64,000 nucleotides of DNA from Sphingobium sp. SCG-1 (GTDB lineage: Bacteria; Pseudomonadota; Alphaproteobacteria; Sphingomonadales; Sphingomonadaceae), in the NCBI RefSeq assembly GCF_002953135.1, contig NZ_CP026373.1, positions 1 to 64,000 of the forward strand, in the 5' to 3' direction. The position numbers were made by a program, and so were the translations under genes. Positions 43,755 through 52,247 of this stretch are shown here, in pieces (position 1 is the stretch's first letter; each line of letters begins with the position of its first letter). The notes below the pieces were generated by a model. The model was given only the letters and a program-made list of their open reading frames with translations. It made no database searches and had not been told where the DNA came from.

Positions 43755-44345
43755 GCGATATCCGATGCGCAGATCTCTTCCCCCATGCCCCAAGCGGACC
43801 CCATTCTCTCTCGCTTGCTGCCCCGCCTTACGTTCAAGCACAGGCTCCGGACAGTGCATAGGTGTTTCTAGCTGCACGACTATCAACTTGTGCTTTTTGC
43901 GGAGGCAGATTGGAAATGAGCAGTGATGCGCCATATCCGCCAAGCTGTCGAAAAGCCAAGCTGCTTTCTGTCGCAGGACGATCGCCAGATCGCCTTTTCC
44001 CGACCGCATGATTTCATCCAATGTATGGATTGGTCGTCGGTCCTCTCCATGTTCCTCGACGTGGTTCTGTCCCTGGTGCGCTGTCGTCGAAGCGGCGCGT
44101 GTAGCTGCTTGTCTCGCTGCCAAAGGTAGGCAGGTTGCGTCGAGGCTATCGTATTAGGTAGATTTCGATCTGGTCCATACCATCGTGACGAACGAAAATC
44201 TGCTCGTCCGGACTTGGGGGTCGTAAATCAACGTGTGATTGTCTTGGATAATTCGATGCTGTTCCGCAAAAGCCTGATTGCCTGCTTGCGTTGTCCTTTT
44301 AAGAATACTGACAGACTTGGCGTTACCACATCATTAAGTCACTTT
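43755..44345. other. 591-base gap between the island operon and the relaxase
   Basis: No convincing gene on either strand. The first 200 bases must hold the promoter of the PIN-GHKL-DGQHR-radical SAM operon, unless that gene starts further upstream in its open frame. The part from about 44130 to 44340 looks more AT-rich than the surroundings. It may contain decayed DNA from an insertion boundary, but no repeats or transposase pieces were found. Confidence 0.5.
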
Positions 44346-45482
44346 CTAACGATCGCGGTCCCGAGGCTTCCGTTCAATCGGCATTGGTGTTTGGCTTTCA
44401 GCAACACCTTTATCGGTGTCGCGCGAACGACTGCCTGCAGAACCCCCCGCCCGATCCGCCATCATTATCTCCCGCGCCCGCTCCAATCGCCGCGACACCG
44501 CCGGCGGCATATCGGCCACGAACCCCGCGATATCCTCGGCCAGCGCCCGATCCTCTTCCTTCCCGGTCGCCGCCAAAGCGGCCGCGGCATCTGCATAGGC
44601 CCCCCGGATCTGCTTCTGGCGGCCGAGCGCCAGCACGTCCTCCCCCCGGCGCTCCGGGTTCTGTGACCGTGCGAACGCCTGCGCCCGCTCCTCAATCAGC
44701 CGGTTGAGATCCAAGTCCCTCCCCTGCCCGGCAGTCCGTGCCTCCAGATGGTGCGCCGGCGAACGCACCCGCTTCTGGACATGGCCGCGCGCGCGGCGCG
44801 GCGTCGCTTCGGCGGCGATGCCGCGCTGGCGCAATTCATGGGCGAAGCTCTCGCGCCAATGATGAAGGTCGGCCTTGCGCGGATTGAACCGCGTCCCATC
44901 GGCACCCTGGGTCGCAACGGTCAGATGGACATGGGGGTGAGCGGTGTCGGTGTGGAGCGCCACCATATAACTGAACTGCCCTTCGAACTCGACGCGCGCG
45001 AACGCCTGGACGGCATCATGGATGGTCGCGGCATCGGTCGTTCCACCGGGCATCGACAACACCATCGACATCGAGGTCGGACGGTCCTTCCCATGCGCGT
45101 TCGTCGCCTGATCGAGCATGTCCCAATCGGCCGCGATCGCCTTCAAGCGCATTTCGTCGGTGATGATCTCGCCTTCGCTGCTGCGGACTTCGAGCTTCCC
45201 GTGACGCGAGATGTAACCGAAATGCTCGGCAAGATGCCTGGCGCCACGCTGTTTGCCCGAGATCTTAACCATGACCTCCGGGGCCTTGCGCACGATCCGC
45301 TCGAGCTTGGCCCGCGCTTGCGCCGCCGACAGCGCCGGCGCGACGTTGCTCCCGCCCCTGCCCTTGCCGCCCGAGTGGATCCGCAGTGTCGCCCCGCGCA
45401 GGCTGCGCTTACCCCCGGTCGGCGGTCGCCAGGCTTCCATCAGACTGGGGAGCGGCAGGACACCGTCGTCATCCTCATTCAT
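44346..45482 (-). CDS. Conjugative relaxase (VirD2/MobP-like)
   Basis: 378 residues from ATG 45482, eight bases inside the end of mobC. The N-terminal relaxase domain has HLAEHFGYISRHGKLEV near residue 85 (with the candidate catalytic Tyr) and the metal-binding three-His motif ALHTDTAHPHVHLTVAT near 185-200. It nicks oriT and pilots the strand through the T4SS. The C-terminal 120 residues are Arg/Ala-rich. It is shorter than VirD2-type relaxases with extra domains. Relaxase and mobC are next to the partition genes and far from the virB operon. Confidence 0.85.
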   Translation of the reverse strand: MNEDDDGVLPLPSLMEAWRPPTGGKRSLRGATLRIHSGGKGRGGSNVAPALSAAQARAKLERIVRKAPEVMVKISGKQRGARHLAEHFGYISRHGKLEVRSSEGEIITDEMRLKAIAADWDMLDQATNAHGKDRPTSMSMVLSMPGGTTDAATIHDAVQAFARVEFEGQFSYMVALHTDTAHPHVHLTVATQGADGTRFNPRKADLHHWRESFAHELRQRGIAAEATPRRARGHVQKRVRSPAHHLEARTAGQGRDLDLNRLIEERAQAFARSQNPERRGEDVLALGRQKQIRGAYADAAAALAATGKEEDRALAEDIAGFVADMPPAVSRRLERAREIMMADRAGGSAGSRSRDTDKGVAESQTPMPIERKPRDRDR

Positions 45483-46011
45483 CGGCCGTGTCCCAATAGG
45501 CCATGTCACCCTTGAGCGCGCGGCCGAGCACGCGCAACTGATCGGCCACCTCATCCCGGAAAGAAGCGACCCGCGCGGCCTCGCGCGCCAGGTCGAGACG
45601 GGAATCCACCATGGTCGCGGCATGCAGCGCATGGACCGCTTGGTTGAGATTGATGCCAATCCGGTTGAGCTCGCGCCAGGACTGCGCGATCAGCACCCGG
45701 TCCGCGCGTGGCGGCGGCGACGTCGCATGCAATCGTCTGCGCAACAGCATCACCAGCCATTCGGTCCGTTTGAGCCCACGCGCATCGGCCGCGGCATCGA
45801 GCTGGACGATATCCTCGCGCATGAGCCGAAGCTGTAGCCGGTCAGTCGTGCGGGTCCGAGGCGCAGCCATCTCGCTCGACCTGTCGCCGGCGTCCTCAAG
45901 CGCACCGTCGATCAGCTTGCGCAGGAGCGCTGAGCGACCGCCGGCGGCAGTCGCCTTAGCATCGAAGCGCGCCGCGAGATCATCGGGCAGACGGAGACCA
46001 AAAAACGCCAC
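45475..46011 (-). CDS. mobC-like: MobC-like relaxosome accessory protein
   Basis: 178 residues. Two parts: an N-terminal ribbon-helix-helix-like segment (FFGLRLPDDLAARFDAKATAAGG) and a MobC-type region with GINLNQAVHALHAA, the usual N-L-N-Q motif. MobC proteins bind oriT and help the relaxase open the strands. Inverted repeats lie just upstream (46023-46035 and 46083-46100), suitable as oriT or operator sites. Confidence 0.78.
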   Translation of the reverse strand: MAFFGLRLPDDLAARFDAKATAAGGRSALLRKLIDGALEDAGDRSSEMAAPRTRTTDRLQLRLMREDIVQLDAAADARGLKRTEWLVMLLRRRLHATSPPPRADRVLIAQSWRELNRIGINLNQAVHALHAATMVDSRLDLAREAARVASFRDEVADQLRVLGRALKGDMAYWDTADE

Positions 46012-46022
46012 ACCCCATTGCT

Positions 46023-46035
46023 ATTGTTTAACAAT
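46023..46035. promoter_or_regulatory. Inverted repeat ATTGTT-T-AACAAT before mobC
   Basis: Perfect 6-bp arms with a 1-base spacer, 12 bases upstream of the mobC start on the minus strand. Candidate operator for the MobC ribbon-helix-helix or part of oriT; no nick site could be assigned. Confidence 0.45.
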
Positions 46036-46082
46036 GACGGCGCCAAGCCTATCCGGCCCTCACCTAAAACCACTCGTCTTAT

Positions 46083-46100
46083 AGTCTGCTTGAACAGACT
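46083..46100. promoter_or_regulatory. Palindrome AGTCTGCT-TG-AACAGACT (copy 1)
   Basis: An 18-bp near-perfect palindrome 72 bases upstream of the mobC-relaxase operon. The same sequence, with perfect arms, lies before the parAB operon at 48343-48360. Shared position relative to two minus-strand operons suggests a common DNA-binding protein, for example ParB or another plasmid repressor. Confidence 0.65.
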
Positions 46101-46196
46101 CCGCGCCGCTTCAAGCCAAGCATCCAACCCGACCTGGTATCTGTGAAAAATAGAATATCTCCGAGCGAAGCAAATCCCTCCGCCCGCGAAAATGAA

Positions 46197-46232
46197 GACA
46201 GCCGCGCCCCTGAAGAAAGGGGCACGGCTGTC
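46197..46232 (-). terminator. Hairpin downstream of parB
   Basis: Arms GACAGCCG and CGGCTGTC with an inner CGCCCC/GGGGCA pairing form a long stem; in the parB direction it is followed by TTCATTTTCG. It lies about 80 bases beyond the parB stop and separates the parAB and mobC transcription units. A second G/C hairpin (46268-46307, GTAGGG/CCCTAC) lies closer to the stop. Confidence 0.6.
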
Positions 46233-46313
46233 AAAATTGTCTAAAAACTTCGATCGCTTCGACGCGGAGTAGGGGGTGAGTAGGTGCAAGCCCTGCCCTA
46301 CCCCCCCGATGAT

Positions 46314-47249
46314 TTACCCCATGGCGATATCGGCAACGGGCGCTTCGACCTCCTCCCCATCGTCGAACACCACCCGAACCCGCTCGGGCAGGATCAACCG
46401 TCCTGTCCGCCCGCCCAATGTCACCCGAACCGCATCGAGGGGCCGGGACTGCGAAGAGGCCTCCGTGCCGAACATAGAGCGCAGGCCGACACCGGCACGA
46501 ACCGGCCGGCTCGGCGGAGCGTGCTCGGTGCCCTGCCCGTTCGGGAGCACGGGTACGTTGCGCAAACCGGCATCGGGCAGAGCCTCGGACGCCTTGAGTC
46601 CCGCGATAAACCGGCCGCCCTCAGCCAGTGTCACGCTCTCATCGCCAAGCCCCGCGACATAGGCGCGCACCGCGTCGCCATGAGTGCGGGCAGCCCGGTG
46701 GAGGTCGTAGAGCAACCGGATCGGCATCTGGTCGATCGCCGCACGCAGCCAATGCGCCATGTCGGCACAAGCGGCATAGAGCGATACGAACTGCTTCGAG
46801 CGGCCGAGCGCGCGGGCGATCTCCGCCTGGGTGACGCCGGCACCCAGCATCCGCTCGATCCCGGTCGCCAGATCATGGGGGGTAAGGCCTGCGCGCTGGT
46901 CATTCTCGACTATCTGATCGGCGAGCGTGTCGGCGCGGTTCATCACCGCCATCACGATCGCCGGGATGGTCTCGCGCCCAGCAAGGCGCGAGGCCCGAAA
47001 GCGCCGCTCGCCGACGCGGATGACGTGCAGGCCGTCGCCATTTTTCGGGGCGACGATGATCGGCTGCAGGACGCCGCGCGCGGCGATCGAGGCCGCCAGA
47101 TCCTGAAGTTCAGCGTCGTCAAACGAGCGCCGCGGATTTTCGGGATCGGCCATGATCCAGTCGAGCGGCAGATCCTCGACGCGCCGCGCGCTGTCGTGGA
47201 GACCGACAAGCAGTCCGAACTCTTCGGCGCGCTGATCGAACTTGCCCAT
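46314..47249 (-). CDS. parB: ParB/RepB-type partition protein
   Basis: 311 residues from ATG 47249, overlapping the parA stop (TGATG). The ParB N-terminal domain has LPLDWIMADPENPRRSFDDAEL and the CTP-binding GERRFRA box; the HTH follows (GVTQAEIARALGRSKQFVSLY near 155). It binds centromere sites and works with ParA to segregate the replicon. The C-terminal 80 residues carry a charged beta-rich segment (VRVVFDDGEEVEAP). Confidence 0.9.
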   Translation of the reverse strand: MGKFDQRAEEFGLLVGLHDSARRVEDLPLDWIMADPENPRRSFDDAELQDLAASIAARGVLQPIIVAPKNGDGLHVIRVGERRFRASRLAGRETIPAIVMAVMNRADTLADQIVENDQRAGLTPHDLATGIERMLGAGVTQAEIARALGRSKQFVSLYAACADMAHWLRAAIDQMPIRLLYDLHRAARTHGDAVRAYVAGLGDESVTLAEGGRFIAGLKASEALPDAGLRNVPVLPNGQGTEHAPPSRPVRAGVGLRSMFGTEASSQSRPLDAVRVTLGGRTGRLILPERVRVVFDDGEEVEAPVADIAMG

Positions 47250-48013
47250 CACGCCGCACTCAGATGGAGGACGTCCATCCGGCGAACGATCTCCGCCAGG
47301 ATCGGCCGGATTTCGTCTGCGGCCGCCTTGGCGCCGCTGCCGGTTTCGCACCAGACCGGATGATGCTGTTCGGCGGAATGCTTGTAGGTCGGCCGCGCCT
47401 TGATGAAAGCGGGAAACATCAGTTTCTCGCCAACGGCGCGGGCGAGCTTGACCGCATTGTCCATTTCGCGTCGGTCGAAAGGATTGACCATCGAGGGCAA
47501 CAGTCCAAGAAAATCGACCTTGCGCCCGCCCCGCGCCCCTTCCGCCTTTTTGAGCGCGGTGAGCAGCATCTTGGCGCACTCGATCGAATCCTCGGCGACC
47601 TGGACCGGTGCGATCACCGCGTCGGCGACCGCCATGGCGCTCAAGGTCAGCTCATCCCATTTGGGGCCGGTGTCGATGACACAGTGGTCGAAATGGGCAC
47701 CAAGCGCAGGGAACCGGCCGAGGAAATCGCGGACATCCGCAGCCGCCTTGACCATCTGCAGGCGCGGGTCGGCGGCGAAGACCGTGATGCCGGGCGCATC
47801 GGTCAGATCGAGCCGCGCATCGGGATCGAACAGGTCCGCCGTAAACCACCCGGGCCGCTCGCTGGCGAGCCGCCGGGTGGAACTGCCCTGCGGATCCAGG
47901 TCGAGGAAAGCGATGCGGTTGCCGCCTTGCTCGGCGAGATACCAGGCGAGGTGGGTGGCGAGAAAGGTCTTGCCGACCCCGCCCTTGAGCAGGCTGACGA
48001 CGATCGTTCGCAT
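47249..48013 (-). CDS. parA: ParA partition ATPase
   Basis: 254 residues from ATG 48013. Deviant Walker A KGGVGKTFLATHLA at residues 10-23, FLDLDPQGSS (A' motif), and VIDTGPKWDE as Walker B. No N-terminal HTH, so it is a type Ib-like or MinD-like ParA that does not regulate its own operon; regulation is left to ParB or others. Length and order fit plasmid or ICE partition loci. A 59-aa gene lies 13 bases upstream. Confidence 0.92.
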   Translation of the reverse strand: MRTIVVSLLKGGVGKTFLATHLAWYLAEQGGNRIAFLDLDPQGSSTRRLASERPGWFTADLFDPDARLDLTDAPGITVFAADPRLQMVKAAADVRDFLGRFPALGAHFDHCVIDTGPKWDELTLSAMAVADAVIAPVQVAEDSIECAKMLLTALKKAEGARGGRKVDFLGLLPSMVNPFDRREMDNAVKLARAVGEKLMFPAFIKARPTYKHSAEQHHPVWCETGSGAKAAADEIRPILAEIVRRMDVLHLSAA

Positions 48014-48026
48014 CGGTGCCGCGCCG

Positions 48027-48206
48027 TCAGGATTCATAGTCGTCGGGACCATCGCGCAGGTTGCGCTCATAATGGTCGCGCGACGACCAGTCGCCGCCGC
48101 CGCCGATCCCTGGACCGACATAGCGAAACAGGTAAACGGTGATTGCGAAGCAGACGAATGCGAATACGAACGCATGGTCTGGATGACGGGAAAAATAGTC
48201 GGCCAC
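48027..48206 (-). CDS. Small single-span membrane protein ahead of parA
   Basis: 59 residues from a GTG at 48206 with AAGGAG seven bases upstream; an ATG at 48224 overlaps that RBS and is less likely. One hydrophobic segment (AFVFAFVCFAITVYLFRYV) followed by a glycine run and a charged C-terminus. Function unknown. It is the first gene of the parA-parB operon. Confidence 0.6.
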   Translation of the reverse strand: MADYFSRHPDHAFVFAFVCFAITVYLFRYVGPGIGGGGDWSSRDHYERNLRDGPDDYES

Positions 48207-48342
48207 TGCGGGTCTCCTTGGCATGTTCCGGGAAACCGATCGGTCCCCTCACCGCGTAGCAAGACGCGGCTCCTCATGCCGCGCAGCCTCCCCTCTCGTG
48301 CCGGGGAGCATGGTCCAACGGACGTCAGGCGGCACCGCCGAC

Positions 48343-48360
48343 AGTCTGCTCAAGCAGACT
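48343..48360. promoter_or_regulatory. Palindrome AGTCTGCT-CA-AGCAGACT (copy 2)
   Basis: A perfect 8-bp inverted repeat with a 2-base centre, 137 bases upstream of the parAB operon. It matches the site before mobC in all but the centre and one arm base. Candidate parS or repressor operator. Confidence 0.68.
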
Positions 48361-48368
48361 TTTCAGCT

Positions 48369-48388
48369 ATCCCCCCGGTCAGGGGGAT
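48369..48388. promoter_or_regulatory. C/G palindrome before the parAB operon
   Basis: ATCCCCC-CGGTCA-GGGGGAT, perfect 7-bp arms around six bases, nine bases upstream of the AGTCTGCT palindrome. Same T-C5-N6-G5-A layout as the sites before the virB operon and (with four C/G) luxI. Candidate LuxR site. Confidence 0.5.
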
Positions 48389-48498
48389 GACCGGGGTCAC
48401 TCGCCAAGGATGGGGAATCTGGTCAGGCCGGCGGCAAGCGCAGGGTGGCGCAAAGCGATCCGCGCTGGCGGCAGCGGCAAGCCCTTCGGTAAAAAGGT

Positions 48499-48519
48499 GG
48501 CCCCGACCGGGTCGGGGCC
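48499..48519 (-). terminator. Rho-independent terminator of the DUF3768 gene
   Basis: A 9-bp stem (GGCCCCGAC/GTCGGGGCC) with a CGG loop; on the minus strand it is followed by ACCTTTTTACC. It lies seven bases after the DUF3768 stop. Confidence 0.8.
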
Positions 48520-48526
48520 ATGTAGC

Positions 48527-48922
48527 TCAATATTCATGAGTGAGAAGCAGTGTCAGCACCCGGGTGGTGACATCGGGATCGGTCGGATCGGGCGATCCAT
48601 AGGTCAGCGCACGATCATAATAGTCGATCTTCCAGTACAGCGTCTCGCCGGCAAATTCGAAGCGCCCGAAATCACGCTCGCCATGCGGATCGACGTCGGG
48701 ACCGAATGCGTCATAGTCGCGCACGGTGCGCATCAATTCGGCGCGGCGCTGGAACCCGCGAAACAGGCTGGTATCGCCGATCAGGTCAGCGACCCCGGCG
48801 GTCATAACCACCTGGTTGACGCCCGGGTTATGGATGGACTGGCGCAGGGCATCATTGAGCCGCGCGATGGTCGCGACACGCTGGTCTGCGGATAGGAGTT
48901 TGTCATTCTGGGGGTCGGCCAT
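48527..48922 (-). CDS. DUF3768 family protein
   Basis: 131 residues from ATG 48922. The C-terminal half holds the family signature YDAFGPDVDPHGERDFG..EF.GETLYWKIDYYD. DUF3768 proteins are common on plasmids and mobile elements of alphaproteobacteria; function unknown. Small, soluble, acidic. A strong terminator follows directly. Confidence 0.85.
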   Translation of the reverse strand: MADPQNDKLLSADQRVATIARLNDALRQSIHNPGVNQVVMTAGVADLIGDTSLFRGFQRRAELMRTVRDYDAFGPDVDPHGERDFGRFEFAGETLYWKIDYYDRALTYGSPDPTDPDVTTRVLTLLLTHEY

Positions 48923-49197
48923 GACGTTCGACTTTCCAAGCTGTGTCAGACCCCGCCAATCGGGGCCTTCCGACAGGCGACCGGACCGCCGGGGCAGAGC
49001 GCGCCCGCGCACCCGACAGGGTCGCAACGGATGTGGAGAAGCCCGGCACCGGGCTTGCGCTGGCAAGTGCCGCGGCGAGGACGCCAAGCCAGGAAGGGAC
49101 CGTCGGTGCGGCGGTCAGAGGGAATAAGGAACGGCATGGCCGACTTTTCAGATGTGCTGCTGGACGGGCGAGCGAGGGCTTCGCTATCATTCCGATC

Positions 49198-49599
49198 ATG
49201 ACAGACACCGCCCGCATCATTGCCCTTTGGCCACGCTGGACATCGAGCGTCGGCGCGATGCAGCGGCTCCAAATCCAGGTTCGTACCCAGTGCCGTCGCT
49301 GCGGTGCCCTGATGCGCGCCGAGCTGGACGAGCTGGTCGCCCGCTATGGCGGGAGTGCGTCGTTAGTCGATCGCCAGGAGAGATGCCGGATGGTCGCTTG
49401 CGATGGCGCGGCCTTTTACCTCGCTGCCCGCCACTATGGAGGATCATGGCACATCCTCCTTTCCGACCCCGAGCTGCTCGCCGGGCTGGAGGATGGACCG
49501 GAACCGCTGATCGCCAACGGCCGCCCACTTCCGACAAGCAGGTCCGCCGGTCAGATTGACCCCGTCGTGTCGCAAGGTGCCATGATCAGACCGGCTTAG
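49198..49599 (+). CDS. Hypothetical protein with CxxC motif
   Basis: 133 residues from ATG 49198. It has TQCRRCGALMRAELDELVARYG near residue 30, a CxxC zinc-ribbon-like half, and a later CRMVAC that may complete the site. Arg-rich and soluble. This kind of short zinc protein is frequent on sphingomonad plasmids, but I do not know its role. Convergent with the MFS gene, four bases apart. Confidence 0.6.
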   Translation: MTDTARIIALWPRWTSSVGAMQRLQIQVRTQCRRCGALMRAELDELVARYGGSASLVDRQERCRMVACDGAAFYLAARHYGGSWHILLSDPELLAGLEDGPEPLIANGRPLPTSRSAGQIDPVVSQGAMIRPA

Positions 49600-49603
49600 T
49601 CGG

Positions 49604-51058
49604 TTAACCGGTGCGGCCAAGCGTTCGGACGCGCCCAAGTCCGCGCATCATCGCCATGGCCAGGACCACGAGAAGCGATGCCATGGCAAAAGTCATCCGC
49701 AAGCCGACTCCGATCGCGACAGGGGACGCGGTGACCACATCACCCGCCACACCATAGGCGAAGACAGCGCCCATGACGGACGTGCCCGTTATCAGCCCAA
49801 GGTTGCGTGCGAGATTGAGCAGGCCCGAGTTGACCCCCCGCTGATCGGGTGACGCTTGCGCCATGATCATACTATTATTGGCCGCCTGGAATAGCGCATA
49901 GCCTGCGGTGATGATGACGATCGGCAGAACATAGCTGGCGAGGCCGCCCTGAGGGAGGACTGCCAGCGCGAGCGTGCCGACCAGCATTGCAGCCAATCCG
50001 CCGATGATCATCGGGACGATGCCATGGCGGTCGACCAGGCGCCCGGCAGGCATCCCCGAAAGCGCCGCGACAAAGGGGCCTGCGGAAAGCACGATCCCAA
50101 GCATCGTCCCGTTCAGCAGCAGGGCACGCGACAGATAAAATGGACCCACGACCAGCGTCGCCATCATGATGGCCGAGACGAGGACGCTGGCCGCCAGGCC
50201 AGTGCGCAACGCGGCGTTGCGGAACATCGCCAGACGGATCAGGGGCGACCGGACTCGCATTTGCGCCAGCACGAACACGCCCGCTGCGAGTAAGGCCAGC
50301 AATAGCAGCGCGACATTGGCAAGGCCGAAACGCCCGCGACCGATGGTCATCGCCAGCGTATAGGCACCCAGTGTGAGAATGAGCAGAACGATGCCCAGAA
50401 TATCGATAGCAGCACGATCCCGCGCGGGTGCAACGCGATCGGATGGCAATGTCCGCCACAGAATGAGAAACGTCACCACGCCCAGCGGGCCGTTGACCAG
50501 GAAGATGGCGGGCCACCCGGCCATGGTTGTGAGCATGCCGCCGAGGGACGGCCCGAGCGTCGTGCCGATCGCGGACATGGTGCCCATCAGGCCCATCGCG
50601 CGGCCCAGGCGACCTTTGGGAACGACATCGGCGACAAAGGCGGTGGCCAGTGCCATCATGATTGCTGCGCCCAGGCCTTGGCCGACGCGCGCCGCGATGA
50701 GCCAACCGAGCGTGGGCGCGGCACCGCACAGGAGCGACGCGCCTGAGAATAGCCCGACGCCGGCCAGCAGCAGTCGCCGGCGGCCGAGCCGGTCACCGAC
50801 CGTTCCGGCCACGACGATCATGGCGGTGATGGCCAGAAGATAGGCGAGGAGGATCCACTGCGCGGCCTGGAACGATGCCGTGAAGCTTTGAGCAAGCACC
50901 GGCAGCGCTGCGTTGGCAATGCTGGTCGCCAGCGACGGCAAGAGCATTGCCAGCGACAGCCCCACAAGCGGCTCCATCGTCGAACGATCCGGGCCGACAC
51001 AGATATCGTCCATGCTGGCGGCGTGTGTCGCCAGCAGCCCTTGCGGTTTCGAATTCAT
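49604..51058 (-). CDS. MFS drug efflux transporter (DHA2/EmrB-QacA type)
   Basis: 484 residues from ATG 51058 (GGAG eight bases upstream). About 14 membrane segments; motif A GDRLGRRRLLLAG between segments 2 and 3, and motif C-like GPSLGGMLTTMAGW near segment 5. Proton-driven export of drugs or other toxic organics. Divergent from the MerR-type regulator, sharing a 68-base promoter with a dyad, so probably induced by its substrate through that regulator. Confidence 0.9.
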   Translation of the reverse strand: MNSKPQGLLATHAASMDDICVGPDRSTMEPLVGLSLAMLLPSLATSIANAALPVLAQSFTASFQAAQWILLAYLLAITAMIVVAGTVGDRLGRRRLLLAGVGLFSGASLLCGAAPTLGWLIAARVGQGLGAAIMMALATAFVADVVPKGRLGRAMGLMGTMSAIGTTLGPSLGGMLTTMAGWPAIFLVNGPLGVVTFLILWRTLPSDRVAPARDRAAIDILGIVLLILTLGAYTLAMTIGRGRFGLANVALLLLALLAAGVFVLAQMRVRSPLIRLAMFRNAALRTGLAASVLVSAIMMATLVVGPFYLSRALLLNGTMLGIVLSAGPFVAALSGMPAGRLVDRHGIVPMIIGGLAAMLVGTLALAVLPQGGLASYVLPIVIITAGYALFQAANNSMIMAQASPDQRGVNSGLLNLARNLGLITGTSVMGAVFAYGVAGDVVTASPVAIGVGLRMTFAMASLLVVLAMAMMRGLGRVRTLGRTG

Positions 51059-51102
51059 CGCGATTCTCCTTGTCCCGATCGACACTGCGGAGCACGATGC
51101 CA

Positions 51103-51120
51103 CTTCAAGTCAACTTGAGG
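51103..51120. promoter_or_regulatory. MerR-type operator between pump and regulator
   Basis: CTTCAAGT-CA-ACTTGAGG, an inverted repeat with one mismatch, 6 bases before the merR start and 44 before the pump start. Location and form fit a MerR-family site that serves both divergent promoters. Confidence 0.65.
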
Positions 51121-51126
51121 TCAAGC

Positions 51127-51573
51127 ATGAAACTCATGGACATTGCCGAGGTGGCCAAGCGATCGGGCCTGCCTGCGGCAACGCTGCGCTATTATGAGGA
51201 GAAGGGCCTGATCGAATCGCTGGGCCGACGCGGATTGCGGCGCACTTTTGACCATGATGTGCTCGAGCGCCTGTCGCTTGTCGCACTTGGGCAAATGGCC
51301 GGATTCTCCCTCAGCGAGATAGGGATGATGTTCGGCAGCGGGCAACGTCCGCAGGTCGATAAGGCCCTGCTTGCGGCGAAGGCGGAGGAGCTGACCCGCA
51401 CGATCCGGCAATTGGGCGCCCTGAAAAATGGCCTCGATCATGCCGCGTCCTGCCCGGCCCCCAACCATATGGAATGCCCATCCTTCCAGCGGCTCATGAA
51501 GATCGCGGCGACACGCATCGGTCGTTCGCGCAGCCGCCCGGCCCGCACGCGCGGGCTGATTACATCCGCATAG
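51127..51573 (+). CDS. MerR-family transcriptional regulator
   Basis: 148 residues. N-terminal winged HTH MKLMDIAEVAKRSGLPAATLRYYEEKGLI, coiled-coil dimer helix to about residue 105, then a short C-terminal segment with SCPAPNHMECPSF, whose two Cys and His could sense a metal or oxidant. Short effector region fits a small-ligand or metal sensor. It controls the divergent MFS pump most likely. The group II intron begins 66 bases after its stop. Confidence 0.88.
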   Translation: MKLMDIAEVAKRSGLPAATLRYYEEKGLIESLGRRGLRRTFDHDVLERLSLVALGQMAGFSLSEIGMMFGSGQRPQVDKALLAAKAEELTRTIRQLGALKNGLDHAASCPAPNHMECPSFQRLMKIAATRIGRSRSRPARTRGLITSA

Positions 51574-52247
51574 GGGTATTTTGAGGTGATCGATGGATCT
51601 GTATGCCGCTCACGGCAGGGATCGTGACCCGGATGGGCGTGCGCCGTTGTGGCGCGAGAAGAAAGGAGTGTTCTACCGAACGAAACTTACTGGCACAGTT
51701 TCTGCCTGACCGACTTACCGGTGCTGGTGATGAGCCGGCTGAGATTCCGAAAGGGAAACGGGACCATAGCATGTCGGTGAAGGGATCGAAGCCTGACTCC
51801 GCAGTCGGGCGGCTGACCTCCGGGCAAGGTGCGCATGGTGAAGACTGGATTGTCTGAATCCCAGTTTCCAGCGGTTAATAGGTGAGCGATGGCGAACGCG
51901 GATGACACGCCATTTCGTGCAGGGCGAGGAGCGCGGCCTAGCGAATCGCCGCCAGTCTGCACGGCGCGGCCCCGGTCAGGGGATCAAGGAAACGAACGGG
52001 GCACCTAAACGCATCGCGACTCCTCCTCGTGCAACTACGGGATCGCCTAAACAGGCCAGCGTATCGGACCTGCATGGCGACGGAGCCGTCATAGTACTCG
52101 AATGCCCGGTGTAATGGCCGGGACAGCCACCGCGAGGTGGACGGACCGGCGGTACAAGCGGCGAGTGATCGACCGTGAAATCCGCCCGGTGCGGGGGAAG
52201 GACGGCAGTTCTGCGTAACTCGACCAATCGATGGAAAGGAACTGCTG

